A stretch of 64,000 bases of DNA from Methylopila turkensis (GCF_027922325.1 NZ_BSFL01000002.1:310001-374000); one strand, 5' to 3'. Counted from the stretch's first letter, positions 40,320-49,490 are shown. Translations and numbers: made by a program. The notes: generated from the letters alone by a model not told the origin.

Positions 40320-41249
40320 ATGGCCCACTCCGCCGTCGAGCGCCGGCTGTCCACGATCGCAGCGTCCGTCGAGGCCGCGCTCGACGGCGTCCTGAGCCTC
40401 GAGGCCGGCGCGGGCGAAACCGCCCGCCCCGCCCGGCTGGTGGAGGCCATGCGCTACGCCATGCTCGGCGGCGGCAAGCGGTTGCGGCCGGCCCTTGTGG
40501 TGCTCACGGCCGAGATGCTTCGCGCCGACACGGCCGGAGCGCTGCGGGCCGGGCTCGCGGTCGAATGCGTCCACGGCTACAGCCTTATCCACGACGACCT
40601 GCCGGCGATGGACGACGACGCCCTGCGGCGCGGGCGCCCGACGTTGCACCGCGCCTTCGACGAGGCCACCGCCATTCTCGCGGGCGACGCGCTGCTGACG
40701 CTCGCCTTCGACCTGCTTGCGGCCCCGGCGACCCATCCGGACGCGCAGGTCCGCATCGGCCTGGTCTCGGAGCTGGCGCGCGCGGCGGGCGTCGGCGGCA
40801 TGGTCGGCGGGCAGATGCTCGATCTCGCCGCCGAGGGGCGCTTCTCGGGTGCGCCCGCCGAACCGCAGGACGAAGCCGCGGTGCTGCGCCTGCAGGCGAT
40901 GAAGACGGGCGCCCTGATCGCGGCGCCGATCGTGATGGGGGCGGCGCTCGGCGGCGCGACGCCGGAGCAGCGCGTGGCGCTGGCCGCCTACGGCCGCGCG
41001 CTGGGGGCGGCGTTCCAGGTCGCGGACGACCTGCTCGACGTAGAGGGCGAGGCGGCGACCGTGGGCAAGGCCACGGGCAAGGACGCCGCCGCCGGCAAGG
41101 CCACGCTGGTGGCCGCGCTCGGCGTCGACGGCGCGCGGCGGCGCCTCGCGGACCTCACCGCGCAGGCTGGCGACGCGCTGTCGCCGTTCGGCGCGGACGC
41201 GGAGGGTTTGCGCGACCTCGCGCGCTTCGTGGCCGAGCGCCGCGCCTGA
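40320..41249 (+). CDS. ispA: Farnesyl diphosphate synthase (polyprenyl synthetase)
   Basis: 309 residues. The first aspartate-rich motif DDLPAMDDD (near 97-105) and the second DDLLD (near 238) bind Mg-diphosphate. GGGKRLRPALVVL and GGQMLDLAAEG are family blocks. It condenses IPP with DMAPP/GPP for quinones, hopanoids or undecaprenyl-P. The missing bulky pattern before the first motif fits a C15 product, which is inferred. It converges with phaR 6 bp away. Confidence 0.9.
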   Translation: MAHSAVERRLSTIAASVEAALDGVLSLEAGAGETARPARLVEAMRYAMLGGGKRLRPALVVLTAEMLRADTAGALRAGLAVECVHGYSLIHDDLPAMDDDALRRGRPTLHRAFDEATAILAGDALLTLAFDLLAAPATHPDAQVRIGLVSELARAAGVGGMVGGQMLDLAAEGRFSGAPAEPQDEAAVLRLQAMKTGALIAAPIVMGAALGGATPEQRVALAAYGRALGAAFQVADDLLDVEGEAATVGKATGKDAAAGKATLVAALGVDGARRRLADLTAQAGDALSPFGADAEGLRDLARFVAERRA

Positions 41250-41255
41250 CCGGGC

Positions 41256-41843
41256 CTAGCTGTTCGAACCCGCGACCTTGTCGAGCCGGGCGCGCATCTC
41301 CGCCATCTCGCGACGAAGCTCGTCGAGATCGAGGCTCGGCTTCTCCTCGCGCGCAGGCGTCGCCTGCTCCGGCGTGGAGGTCGCCTCCGTCTGTCCGGGG
41401 AAGGCGGTGAACATGCGGAACGCGCGCTCCATGATGGCGACGTTGGTCCGCATCTGCTCCTCGACCGCGGACTGGAAGGTCGCGCCGCCGAACGTCCCAA
41501 GGCTCGCGCGCATCTTGTCCTGGTCGCGCGTCAGAGCGCCCATCGACAGCTCCAGATACTTCGGCACGATGCTCTGGATGCTGTCGCCGTAGAACCGGAT
41601 CAACTGCCGCAGGAACGTGATGGGCAAGAGATTCTGGCCCTTGTTCTCCTGCTCGAAGATGATCTGCGTCAGCACCTGATGGGTGATGTCGTCGCCGGAC
41701 TTGGCGTCGACGACGTGGAAATCCTCGCCCTTTTTCACCATCGCGGCGAGGTCTTCGAGCGTGACGTAGGTGCTCGTGCCGGTGTTGTACAAACGGCGAT
41801 TGGCGTACTTCTTGATCGTAATCGGATCGGTCGTGCTCGGCAT
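41256..41843 (-). CDS. phaR: Polyhydroxyalkanoate synthesis repressor PhaR
   Basis: 195 residues from ATG 41843 (MPSTTDPITIKKYANRRLYN); 26 in-frame upstream residues are unconserved. The N-terminal PHB/PHA accumulation regulator DNA-binding domain (ITIKKYANRRLYNTGTSTYVT and QVLTQIIFEQENKG) is followed by the PHB-binding helices and a short coiled coil. PhaR senses PHB and represses phasin and its own gene. It is divergent from phaA-phaB. Confidence 0.95.
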   Translation of the reverse strand: MPSTTDPITIKKYANRRLYNTGTSTYVTLEDLAAMVKKGEDFHVVDAKSGDDITHQVLTQIIFEQENKGQNLLPITFLRQLIRFYGDSIQSIVPKYLELSMGALTRDQDKMRASLGTFGGATFQSAVEEQMRTNVAIMERAFRMFTAFPGQTEATSTPEQATPAREEKPSLDLDELRREMAEMRARLDKVAGSNS

Positions 41844-42167
41844 ATCGCCCTGATCTCCGCGCGTCTGGCGGCCTTTTTCTTCGGCTTCTTCGGCGTTCCT
41901 CCCGCGGCGCGGCACGCTCAAGCCGGCCGAGGCCCTTGGACGATAAGGCGATAATGAGGCGTCGGCTAGATTTTTGTGCAGTGCGGAGCCTTCAAGCCCG
42001 CTCTATGCTCCGAAAGGCTTAGTCGTCCAACGCCGCCGCTAGTCCATTCGGCGATTCGCGAGGCGAATCGACCTAGGTCGTCTTGACGTCGCGAACGGCG
42101 GCTACCGATAACCAGCACTCTTTCGGCCGTGCAGCGCGGTCGGCATCGAACGTGCGGAGGACTGAAC
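41844..42167. other. 324-bp divergent region between phaR and phaA
   Basis: No gene supported. It holds the promoters for both directions and a TTTTTGTGCAGTGCGGAG segment (41970-41987) with TGC repeats resembling PhaR sites. GATTCGCGAGGCGAATC (42052-42069 region) is an inverted repeat. The last part supplies GGAGG (42156-42160) for phaA. Confidence 0.55.
41970..41987. promoter_or_regulatory. Possible PhaR operator
   Basis: TTTTTGTGCAGTGCGG contains TGCA and TGC spaced by few bases, similar to TGC-rich PhaR sites described in Paracoccus and Rhizobiales. Only one half is strong. It is about 180 bp upstream of phaA and 127 bp upstream of phaR. Confidence 0.3.
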
Positions 42168-43349
42168 ATGGCCGAGACCGACGTCGTGATCGTGGGCGCA
42201 GCCCGCACCGCGGTCGGCGCCTTCAACGGCGCGCTGAGCTCGCTCCCCGCCCATGAACTCGGGAAGATCGCCATCAAGGCGGCGCTGGAGCGCGCCGGCG
42301 TGGAGCCGGGGGAGGTCTCCGAGACAATCCTCGGGCAGGTGCTGACCGCCGCGCAGGGGCAGAACCCGGCCCGGCAGGCGTCGATCGCGGCCGGCATCCC
42401 GATCGAGGCGGCGGCCTGGGGCATCAATCAGGTGTGCGGCTCGGGCCTGCGCGCCGTGGCGCTCGCCGCCCAGGCGGTCGCGCAGGGCGACAGCGCCTTC
42501 GTCGTCGCCGGCGGCCAGGAGAGCATGAGCCAGTCCGCCCACGCCGCGCACATGCGCTCGGGCACGAAGATGGGCGACGTCAAGTTCATCGACACGATGA
42601 TCAAGGACGGCCTGTGGGACGCCTTCAACGGCTACCACATGGGCACAACCGCCGAGAACGTCGCGCAGAAGTGGCAGATCACCCGCGAGCAGCAGGACGA
42701 GTTCGCGGTTGCCTCGCAGAACAAGGCCGAGGCGGCGCAGAAGGCCGGCCGGTTCAAGGACGAGATCGCCCCGGTGACGATCTCGTCGAAGAAGGGCGAC
42801 GTCGTCGTCGACCAGGACGAGTACATCCGCCACGGCGCGACCCTCGACAGCGTCGCCAAGCTGCGCCCGGCCTTCTCGAAGGACGGCTCGGTGACCGCCG
42901 GCAACGCCTCGGGCATCAACGACGGCGCCGCCGCGCTGGTGGTGACCTCGGCGTCGGCCGCGGCGGCGAAGGGCCTGAAGCCGCTCGCCCGCATCGTGAG
43001 CTGGGCGCAGGCCGGCGTCGACCCGTCGGTGATGGGCTCCGGCCCGATCCCGGCCTCGCGCAAGGCGCTCGAGAAGGCCGGCTGGTCCATCGACGACCTC
43101 GACCTGATCGAGGCCAACGAGGCCTTCGCCGCGCAGGCCTGCGCGGTGAACAAGGATCTCGGCTGGGACGTCTCGAAGGTCAACGTCAACGGCGGCGCGA
43201 TCGCGATCGGCCATCCGATCGGCGCGTCGGGCGCCCGCGTGCTGGTCACGCTGCTGCACGAGATGATCAAGCGCGACGCCAAGAAAGGCCTCGCCACGCT
43301 CTGCATCGGCGGCGGCATGGGCATCGCCCTGACGGTCGCCCGCGACTGA
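42168..43349 (+). CDS. phaA: Acetyl-CoA C-acetyltransferase (beta-ketothiolase)
   Basis: 393 residues. The acylated cysteine is in [10 protein letters not shown] (Cys near 90); the general-base [10 protein letters not shown] (His near 350) and TLCIGGGMG (Cys near 380) complete the active site. It condenses two acetyl-CoA into acetoacetyl-CoA for PHB. GGAGG lies 8 bp upstream of the ATG. It is 97 bp upstream of phaB on the same strand. Confidence 0.96.
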   Translation: MAETDVVIVGAARTAVGAFNGALSSLPAHELGKIAIKAALERAGVEPGEVSETILGQVLTAAQGQNPARQASIAAGIPIEAAAWGINQVCGSGLRAVALAAQAVAQGDSAFVVAGGQESMSQSAHAAHMRSGTKMGDVKFIDTMIKDGLWDAFNGYHMGTTAENVAQKWQITREQQDEFAVASQNKAEAAQKAGRFKDEIAPVTISSKKGDVVVDQDEYIRHGATLDSVAKLRPAFSKDGSVTAGNASGINDGAAALVVTSASAAAAKGLKPLARIVSWAQAGVDPSVMGSGPIPASRKALEKAGWSIDDLDLIEANEAFAAQACAVNKDLGWDVSKVNVNGGAIAIGHPIGASGARVLVTLLHEMIKRDAKKGLATLCIGGGMGIALTVARD

Positions 43350-43446
43350 AGACGCCCTCGCGATAGCCGGCCGCCACGGCGGCCGGCCGGTTCCTTCACG
43401 GGCGGGGACAACGCCCGAACCCATTGTGATTCCTGGGAGGCATGAC

Positions 43447-44169
43447 ATGGCACGGACGGCGCTCGTCACCGGCGGCACGCGCGGCATCGGCGAGGCGATT
43501 TCCATCGCCCTCAAAAAGGCCGGCTACAACGTGGCCGCCACCTACGCGGGCAACGACGAGAAGGCGAACGCCTTCAAGGCGGAGCACGGCATCGCCGTGT
43601 TCAAGTGGGACGTCGCCGATCCGGACGCCTGCGCGGCCGGCGTGGCCCAGGTCGAGGCCGAGGTCGGCCCGATCGACGTGCTGGTGAACAACGCCGGCAT
43701 CACCCGCGACTCGATGTTCCACAAGTCCACGTTCCAGCAGTGGCGCGAGGTTATCAGCACCAACCTCGACTCGATGTTCACGATGACGCGGCCCGTGATC
43801 GAGGGCATGCGCGAGCGCGGCTTCGGGCGCATCATCAACATCACCTCCATCAACGGCCAGAAGGGCCAGATGGGCCAGGCCAACTACTCCGCCGCCAAGG
43901 CCGGCGTGATCGGCTTCACCAAGGCGCTGGCGCAGGAAAACGCCAAGAAGGGCGTGACCGTGAACGCCATCGCCCCCGGCTACATCGCGACCGAAATGGT
44001 GATGGCGGTGCCGGAGAAGGTGCGGGACTCGATCATCGCCACGATCCCGGTCGGCCGCCTCGGCGAGAGCGACGAGATCGCGGAGGCCGTGGTCTATCTC
44101 GCCGGCGAGAAGGCCGGCTTCGTGACCGGCTCCACGCTGACCATCAACGGCGGCCAGTACATCGCCTGA
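43447..44169 (+). CDS. phaB: Acetoacetyl-CoA reductase
   Basis: 240 residues of a short-chain dehydrogenase. The cofactor motif TGGTRGIGEAI (near 8-18), NNAGITRD, the catalytic Ser in NITSINGQKGQMGQ and the YSAAKAG Tyr/Lys pair are present. It reduces acetoacetyl-CoA to (R)-3-hydroxybutyryl-CoA with NADPH. The start MARTALVTGG follows TGGGAGG at proper spacing. A terminator follows. phaC, the synthase, is not in the window. Confidence 0.95.
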   Translation: MARTALVTGGTRGIGEAISIALKKAGYNVAATYAGNDEKANAFKAEHGIAVFKWDVADPDACAAGVAQVEAEVGPIDVLVNNAGITRDSMFHKSTFQQWREVISTNLDSMFTMTRPVIEGMRERGFGRIINITSINGQKGQMGQANYSAAKAGVIGFTKALAQENAKKGVTVNAIAPGYIATEMVMAVPEKVRDSIIATIPVGRLGESDEIAEAVVYLAGEKAGFVTGSTLTINGGQYIA

Positions 44170-44201
44170 CGCCCGCCGGCCCTTTGGGGGCCGGACAAAC
44201 G

Positions 44202-44230
44202 AAACGGCCGGGTCTCCCCGGCCGTTTTTT
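44202..44230. terminator. Intrinsic terminator after phaB
   Basis: AACGGCCGG, loop GTCTCC, CCGGCCGTT with a six-T run. The 9-bp stem is near-perfect and lies 33 bp after the phaB stop. It may also serve the convergent EF-hand gene. Confidence 0.9.
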
Positions 44231-44315
44231 GTCCGCAGCGCCATGACGCGCGGCGCGGCGGCGGTGGACCGATCCCTGGATCCGCGGACAGCGAAGCCCG
44301 ACCGGCCGGAACCGC

Positions 44316-44729
44316 TTACTTGACGATCATCACGACCACGCCGCGGCCGGCCTTGGAGTCGAGCTCGGCCGCCGTGAGCTTGCCGTCCTTGTTCTTGTCG
44401 GCGGCGTTGAAGCGCTTGCGGGCGATCGACAGCCACTCGTCCATCTCGAGCGTGTCGTCGCCGTCCTTGTTGGCGCGCTTCCAGTCGGCCGCGGACAGCC
44501 GGCCCTCGGTCTCGTCCGGCTCGAGGGTCGAGTCGCCGTCCGGATTGATCTCCGCGTAGAGCTTGCTCGCGAGGTGGATGACCTCGGCGATCTCGAGCGT
44601 GTCGTCGCCGTCCTTGTTGTAGGTCTTGAGGACCTCGGCGCCCGTGACGGTCTTGGTCTGGGCGTAGGCGGGCGCGGCGACGAACATCAGAGCGGCTGCG
44701 CCCATGACGAGGCGGCTGGCGGTCTTCAT
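44316..44729 (-). CDS. Secreted EF-hand calcium-binding protein
   Basis: 137 residues. A signal peptide (MKTASRLVMGAAALMFVAAPAYAQ) precedes four EF-hand loops: NKDGDDTLEIAE, NPDGDSTLEPDE, NKDGDDTLEMDE and DKNKDGKLTAAE. Positions 1, 3, 5 and 12 of the loops carry acidic or oxygen-bearing residues, with Asn replacing Asp at position 1 in three. The C-terminus ends VVVMIVK. Periplasmic calcium buffering is likely; a specific role is unknown. An AT-rich upstream region carries an inverted repeat. Confidence 0.88.
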   Translation of the reverse strand: MKTASRLVMGAAALMFVAAPAYAQTKTVTGAEVLKTYNKDGDDTLEIAEVIHLASKLYAEINPDGDSTLEPDETEGRLSAADWKRANKDGDDTLEMDEWLSIARKRFNAADKNKDGKLTAAELDSKAGRGVVVMIVK

Positions 44730-44753
44730 CTTGGCTCTCCAAATAATAATAAG

Positions 44754-44785
44754 ATCAACGGCTCAGCACATCGACGTCCGTTGAT
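44754..44785. repeat. 8-bp inverted repeat upstream of the EF-hand gene
   Basis: ATCAACGG (44754-44761) and CCGTTGAT (44778-44785) with a 16-nt spacer, lying 25-56 bp upstream of the EF-hand start in an AT-rich promoter region (44730-44893). Could be an operator or a leader hairpin. Confidence 0.45.
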
Positions 44786-44893
44786 GCACCACGCTGCTCT
44801 AGCTGGCGCGGCAAAATAAGAAAACAATAAAAAATGGGACTCATCCCCTTCGCGCCTTCCGGACGACGGCGAAGGGGACCAAATCGGCTGGCG

Positions 44894-46477
44894 TCAGTCC
44901 GACCGCGCGAGATCCGACGCCTGTTCGACCCACTTGTCGCGCGCGATGCGTCCAGGCGGCGTCATCTTCGCGTCGAGAGCCTCGCGCTCCGGGCCGTCGA
45001 GCCGGGCGATCTGCCAGAAATGGAAGATGCCCTCCTCGTTCAGCAGCTTCTGCAGCTTGGGGCCCACGCCGGCGATCTTGGTGAGGTCGTCGGCCGGACC
45101 CTTGGGCTCATCCAGCCGCGCCGGCTCCGCGGTCTTCGCCGCCTTGGCGGGGCGGGCGAGGCCCGGCTCGTTCGACAGGATAAAGTCGTGAATGCGCGGC
45201 GCGATCTCGGAGCGGAAGCGCGAGCCGTTGAACACGCCGTAATGGCCGACGCGCTCCTGGAGATAGTGCACGCGCTTGTCGTCGCTGAGATTGGAGCAGA
45301 GCTTGTGCGCGGCCTTCGTCTGCCCGACGCCCGAAATGTCGTCGCGCTCGCCCTCGACCGTCATCAGCGCGCAGCGCGTGATCTTCGAGCAGTCGACCGG
45401 CTTGCCGCGATGGGTCATCTCGCCCTTCGGCAAGGCGTGGCGGATGAAGACCGTGTCGACCGTCTGCAGGTAGAACTCGGCGGTCAGGTCCATCACCGCG
45501 AGGTACTCGTCGTAGAACTCGCGGTGCTTCCCGGCGTTGTCGCCGTCGCCGTCGACGAGATGGTTGAAGAATTCGGTGTGCGCGGTGACGTGCCGGTCGA
45601 GGTTCATCGACACGAAGCCGGTGAGCTGCAGGAAGCCGGGATAGACCTGCCGCATCAAGCCCGGATTGGGCCAGGGCACGATGGTGATGACGTTGCGCCG
45701 GAACCAGTCGAGGCCGCGCTCGTGGGCGAGGTCGTTGACCGCCGTCGGATTCTCGCGGGTGTCGATCGGCCCGCCCATCAGCGTCATGGAGCGCGGCACG
45801 TAAGGATCGTTCTCCGCCTCCATCCGCGCGATCGCCGCGAGCACCGGCACCGCCGGCTGGCACACCGCCATGACGTGGCAGTCGCCCTTCAGGAAGCGGA
45901 AGATCGAGATCAGGTAGTCGATGTAGTCGTCGAGGTCGAAGGCGCCGTCCGACAGCGGCACCATGCGCGCGTCGGTCCAGTCGGTGATGTAGACCTCGTG
46001 GTCCGGCAGCATCGCCTCGACCGTGCCGCGCAGCAGGGTGGCGTAGTGCCCCGACATCGGCGCGACGATGACCAGGTTCGGCTGCTTGCGCGCGTTCGCT
46101 CTCCGATTGCGCTCGAAATGGACGAGGTCGCAGAACGGGCGGCTCCACACGCGCTTCTCGGTCACCTCGACGCGCTCGCCGCGCGCAAGCGTGGTCGGAA
46201 GGCCGAATTCAGGCTTGCCGTAGCGTCGGGTGGCGCGCTCGAACACCTCGCAGAGCGCGCTGACCTTGCGGCCCCAATCCGTATGCGCGATTGGGTTCGC
46301 GGGATTCTTGAAGTACAGCTTTCCGGCGTCGGCGAGGGCGCGGGCGGGACCAAGGGAGGACTGCGCCGCCTCATAAAGCCAGTAAAGCGGCAGGGAGGTC
46401 GCCGATCCGCCCCAGTCGGCGTAGACGGGCGCGCCGCCGAACTCTCCGATTCCGCTTTCCTTGGAGCTGCGTGGCAT
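44894..46477 (-). CDS. phaZ: Intracellular polyhydroxyalkanoate depolymerase with C-terminal helix-hairpin-helix-like extension
   Basis: 527 residues from ATG 46477 (MPRSSKESGIGEFGG). The alpha/beta-hydrolase core has a lipase-like box AVCQPAVP, with the Cys nucleophile near 206 as in i-PhaZ enzymes, a TDWTDARMVPLSDG region, and a C-terminal catalytic His in VGHYGVFNGSRF. It degrades native PHB granules. After a Lys/Ala linker, residues near 465-527 (LTKIAGVGPKLQKLLNEEG) form a helix-hairpin-helix-like domain related to those in some ribosomal L21 and NuoE fusions. The PHA context supports the call. Confidence 0.9.
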   Translation of the reverse strand: MPRSSKESGIGEFGGAPVYADWGGSATSLPLYWLYEAAQSSLGPARALADAGKLYFKNPANPIAHTDWGRKVSALCEVFERATRRYGKPEFGLPTTLARGERVEVTEKRVWSRPFCDLVHFERNRRANARKQPNLVIVAPMSGHYATLLRGTVEAMLPDHEVYITDWTDARMVPLSDGAFDLDDYIDYLISIFRFLKGDCHVMAVCQPAVPVLAAIARMEAENDPYVPRSMTLMGGPIDTRENPTAVNDLAHERGLDWFRRNVITIVPWPNPGLMRQVYPGFLQLTGFVSMNLDRHVTAHTEFFNHLVDGDGDNAGKHREFYDEYLAVMDLTAEFYLQTVDTVFIRHALPKGEMTHRGKPVDCSKITRCALMTVEGERDDISGVGQTKAAHKLCSNLSDDKRVHYLQERVGHYGVFNGSRFRSEIAPRIHDFILSNEPGLARPAKAAKTAEPARLDEPKGPADDLTKIAGVGPKLQKLLNEEGIFHFWQIARLDGPEREALDAKMTPPGRIARDKWVEQASDLARSD

Positions 46478-46552
46478 CGGTAAACCCTCGCCGATTGTGC
46501 GGCGCATCATAGCGTCGGAGCCTCAAGATTCCGCTGATCTCGCGTCGCGTCA

Positions 46553-47953
46553 ATGGGCCCATCGTCTGCGGCGTCGCAGCGTAGCCTCCTCCCTGAAAAC
46601 CGGAAAGCCCGCCTGGTGACGTTCCCCCTCTCTCCCCCGCGCGATCGCCTGCTGAACCAGCACCAGCTCCGGCTGGACACGCTGATCCGTCTGCGCTGGC
46701 TCGCGATCGCGGGCCAGAGCGTCGCGGTCGTCGCCGTGCATGTGGCGTTCGGCTTCCCGCTCCCGCTCGCGGCCTGCTTCGCCTTTATCGCGATGTCGGC
46801 GCTGCTGAACGTGGTTCTGCGGCTTCGCTACCCGGTGAGCCACCGGCTGTCGCCGCCCGCCGCCTGCGCGTTGCTCGCTTACGACGTGCTGCAGCTTGCG
46901 GCGCTGCTGTTCCTGACGGGCGGGATGGAGAACCCGTTCTCGATCCTGTTCCTCGCGCCGGTGATGATCTCGGCGACGGCGCTCCCGCCTCAAACGACCG
47001 CCATTCTCGGCGCCCTGGTCATGGGTTGCGCCACGATCCTCGGCGTGGCGCACCTTCCCCTGCCCTGGACGGCTCCGCAGCCGCTCGAGATGCCGTTCCT
47101 TTATGTGGCGGGGATCTGGACCGCGCTGTTGCTCGCGCTCGGCTTCATCGGCGCCTATGCGTGGCGCGTCGCGGAGGAGGGCCGAGAGCTCAGCCAGGCG
47201 CTCGCGGCCACCGAACTCGTGCTCGCGCGCGAGCAGCATCTGTCCGCGCTCGACGGGCTGGCCGCCGCCGCCGCCCACGAGCTCGGCACCCCGCTCGCCA
47301 CCATCGCGCTGGTGTCGAAGGAGCTAGAGCGGGCGCTGGCGCCGGGGCCCCACGCCGACGACATCGCCCTCCTGCGCGAGCAGGTCGCGCGCTGCCGCGA
47401 GATCCTGAAGAAGCTGACCTCCCTCGACGAGCACGGCGCCCCGTTCGACGTGCTCTCCATGAGCCACCTGCTCGAGGAGATCGTCGCTCCGCACCGCAAT
47501 TTCGGCGTCGCGTTCGAGGTCGCCCTCACCGGCGACCCCGCGATCGCGCCGCGGTGGCGACGCAATCCGTCCGTGCTTTATGGACTGGGCAACATCGCCG
47601 AGAACGCGGTCGACTTCGCCAAGGAGCGCGTGCGGCTGGCGGTGCGCTGGGACGACGATGAGGTGGCGATCGAGATCGCCGACGACGGTCCGGGCTTCGC
47701 GCCGGAGGTGATGACCAAGATCGGCGAGCCTTACATCTCCACCCGTTCCGACAGCCACGTCCATGACGTGGAGGCCGGCGGGCTCGGGCTCGGCTTCTTC
47801 ATCGCCAAGACCCTGCTGGAGCGGTCCGGTGCTACCCTGGTGCTCGGCAACGCGGCCCCCCCGGCCTCCGGGGCCGTGGTGCGCGCGATCTGGCCGCGGG
47901 CGCGCTTCGCTGCGGTCGCGGACGCGACCGGCGCGATCGAGCGCCATGCGTGA
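46553..47953 (+). CDS. RegB/PrrB/ActS-type redox-responsive sensor histidine kinase
   Basis: 466 residues from ATG 46553; an in-frame GTG at 46616 (VTFPLSPPRDRLL) is an alternative start. Six N-terminal hydrophobic helices include the family motif GGMENPFSILFLAP, implicated in quinone sensing. The H-box AAAHELGTPLATIAL has its His near 242. RCREILKKLTS (Cys near 281) matches the place of the redox-active RegB cysteine. ATPase motifs NIAENAVDFAKE, DDGPGFAPEV and GGLGLGFFIAKTLL follow. The expected response regulator (RegA/ActR) is not next to it. Confidence 0.87.
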   Translation: MGPSSAASQRSLLPENRKARLVTFPLSPPRDRLLNQHQLRLDTLIRLRWLAIAGQSVAVVAVHVAFGFPLPLAACFAFIAMSALLNVVLRLRYPVSHRLSPPAACALLAYDVLQLAALLFLTGGMENPFSILFLAPVMISATALPPQTTAILGALVMGCATILGVAHLPLPWTAPQPLEMPFLYVAGIWTALLLALGFIGAYAWRVAEEGRELSQALAATELVLAREQHLSALDGLAAAAAHELGTPLATIALVSKELERALAPGPHADDIALLREQVARCREILKKLTSLDEHGAPFDVLSMSHLLEEIVAPHRNFGVAFEVALTGDPAIAPRWRRNPSVLYGLGNIAENAVDFAKERVRLAVRWDDDEVAIEIADDGPGFAPEVMTKIGEPYISTRSDSHVHDVEAGGLGLGFFIAKTLLERSGATLVLGNAAPPASGAVVRAIWPRARFAAVADATGAIERHA

Positions 47954-48088
47954 TCCCCGCGCCGTTGACGGCGCCGGCGACTGTTGCTAGGAGACCGGCT
48001 CCGCGGCGGGCGAAAGCTCGCCCACAGACGTTCGTCGACGCGCCCTCAGAGCCGCGCGTCCACCGCAGATAAAAGGAACGAGACGCCC

Positions 48089-48355
48089 ATGGCCAACACG
48101 CCGTCGGCCAAGAAGGCCGTTCGCAAGATCGCCCGCCGCACCAAGGTGAACGGCGCGCGCCGCAGCCGGGTCCGCACCTTCCTCCGCAAGGTCGAAGAGG
48201 CCATCGCCTCCGGCCAGCCCGAGGAAGCCAAGACCGCTCTTCGCGCGGCCGAGCCGGAGATCATGCGCGCCGCCCAGAAGGGCGTGCTGCACAAGAACAC
48301 CGCCTCGCGGAAGGTCTCGCGCCTCGCGGCTCGGGTGCGCTCGCTCAGCGCCTGA
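48089..48355 (+). CDS. rpsT: 30S ribosomal protein S20
   Basis: 88 residues from [21 protein letters not shown], the conserved N-terminus; the upstream 35 in-frame codons are not part of the protein. AAAGGAACGAGACGCCC supplies the Shine-Dalgarno. It ends [16 protein letters not shown] terminator follows. S20 near dnaA is a common alphaproteobacterial arrangement. Confidence 0.97.
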   Translation: MANTPSAKKAVRKIARRTKVNGARRSRVRTFLRKVEEAIASGQPEEAKTALRAAEPEIMRAAQKGVLHKNTASRKVSRLAARVRSLSA

Positions 48356-49046
48356 TAACGACGCTTCCACGTCGCTCGAAAACCCGGCCATGCGCCGGGT
48401 TTTTTCGTTTGTGACCCTTTTGAGACGCAGGGCTTGATCGTCGCGGCGCGCGCGAATCCGTATTGACTCGCGGATTCCGGAGCTTCCCGCCGCAACCGCT
48501 TCCAGCGTCGATTGATGAGCAGAAAAAGCTTTTCGTTTTCAAACATTTACGGGCAAGTCGCGTGGGAGCCCCCGGAATCTGAAGCTGCGCCGATGTGAAT
48601 CACAGACAGCGCAAAAAGAATCTCGCGGCGCCCTGTGCGGAGGCGCGGGGCGCGACGTCAATTCGATTTTGCTGGCTATGCAGAGGTTTGAGCAAAGCGG
48701 TCCGGCGCCCATGGCGACGGCGTCATCCGATTCGCGCCCGCGCCGCGCCGATTCGCAGCTCCCCCACCCGTTGCGCGCCCTCGGACCCCTGTGTATCTTC
48801 CAAAGCCATGGAGAGACGCCGCAACTACTTCTTCCCCGCGGACGAGGATAAGATGGCGAGCTTTCAGAGAAACAGCGACGGCGGGCTTTGTTTCGCAGTC
48901 GTCTGATTCATTCTCAGTAGTAAAACCTCATACCAATGCACCGGCGTATCAGCGGCTTTGGCGCTAGCGATAACACGCGCCTGGCGTAAGCGTATGCGCA
49001 ACCTGGACAGAGAGGCGCTCGGCGCACTGCCGGCGAAGAGATTTCT
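48356..49046. other. 691-bp intergenic region upstream of rhodanese-dnaA
   Basis: No supported gene; short frames such as a 103-residue one from 48595 have no conserved look. It contains the rpsT terminator at 48381-48405, an inverted repeat GAATCCG...CGGATTC (48454-48477) around TTGACT, an AT-rich patch (48520-48550), and a 17-bp sequence (48936-48952) that is nearly identical to 9084-9100. I see no clear DnaA boxes. Confidence 0.55.
48381..48405 (+). terminator. Intrinsic terminator after rpsT
   Basis: AACCCGGC, loop CATGC, GCCGGGTT, followed by TTTTT. An 8-bp stem 25 bp after the rpsT stop. Confidence 0.92.
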
Positions 49047-49490
49047 ATGGTCGAACCGCGCGGATCCTATGCTGGCGACGTCGCTCCGCGCGACGCCTGG
49101 GAGAGCCTGGAAACGGACCCCGCCGCAGCCCTGGTCGACGTCCGCACCAGCGCGGAGTGGTCGTTCGTGGGCGTGCCGGACCTGTCCCCGGCCGGCAAGC
49201 GCGTGCTGCTTCAGGAGTGGCAGCGCTTCCCGTCGATGCAGATCGATCCCGGCTTCGCGGAGGCCGTGGCCGAGACGCTGAAGTCCGCGGGCGCGACCGA
49301 GGACACGCCGGTCTACTTCCTCTGCCGCAGCGGCGCGCGCAGCCAGGCGGCGGCCGCCGCGCTCGCAGCCCTCGGCTGGACACGCGCCTACAATGTCGCC
49401 GGCGGCTTTGAAGGCCCGCTGGACGGCGAACGCCGCCGCGGTTCGGTCGCCGGCTGGAAGGCCGACGGCCTTCCCTGGGTCCAGAGTTGA
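49047..49490 (+). CDS. Rhodanese-like domain protein
   Basis: 147 residues. The rhodanese fold has [16 protein letters not shown], and the active-site loop CRSGARS has its Cys near 93. It ends [13 protein letters not shown]. It probably transfers sulfur from thiosulfate or persulfide, with no signal peptide. The stop (TTGA) is 66 bp before the dnaA ATG. A weak frame of dnaA could start within it (TTG 49487), suggesting co-transcription. Confidence 0.85.
   Translation: MVEPRGSYAGDVAPRDAWESLETDPAAALVDVRTSAEWSFVGVPDLSPAGKRVLLQEWQRFPSMQIDPGFAEAVAETLKSAGATEDTPVYFLCRSGARSQAAAAALAALGWTRAYNVAGGFEGPLDGERRRGSVAGWKADGLPWVQS

Noticed and set aside
41970-42120. Riboswitch or attenuator in the phaA leader
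   Set aside because: Only small inverted repeats are visible, with no known riboswitch core; left as a possible PhaR site.
48595-48906. 103-residue frame in the rpsT-rhodanese gap
   Set aside because: Arg/Ala-biased, no conserved pattern; a 32-residue internal start at 48809 also lacks a good ribosome-binding site.
48356-49046. Replication origin (oriC) next to dnaA
   Set aside because: No cluster of TTATCCACA-type boxes seen, and in many alphaproteobacteria the origin is away from dnaA.
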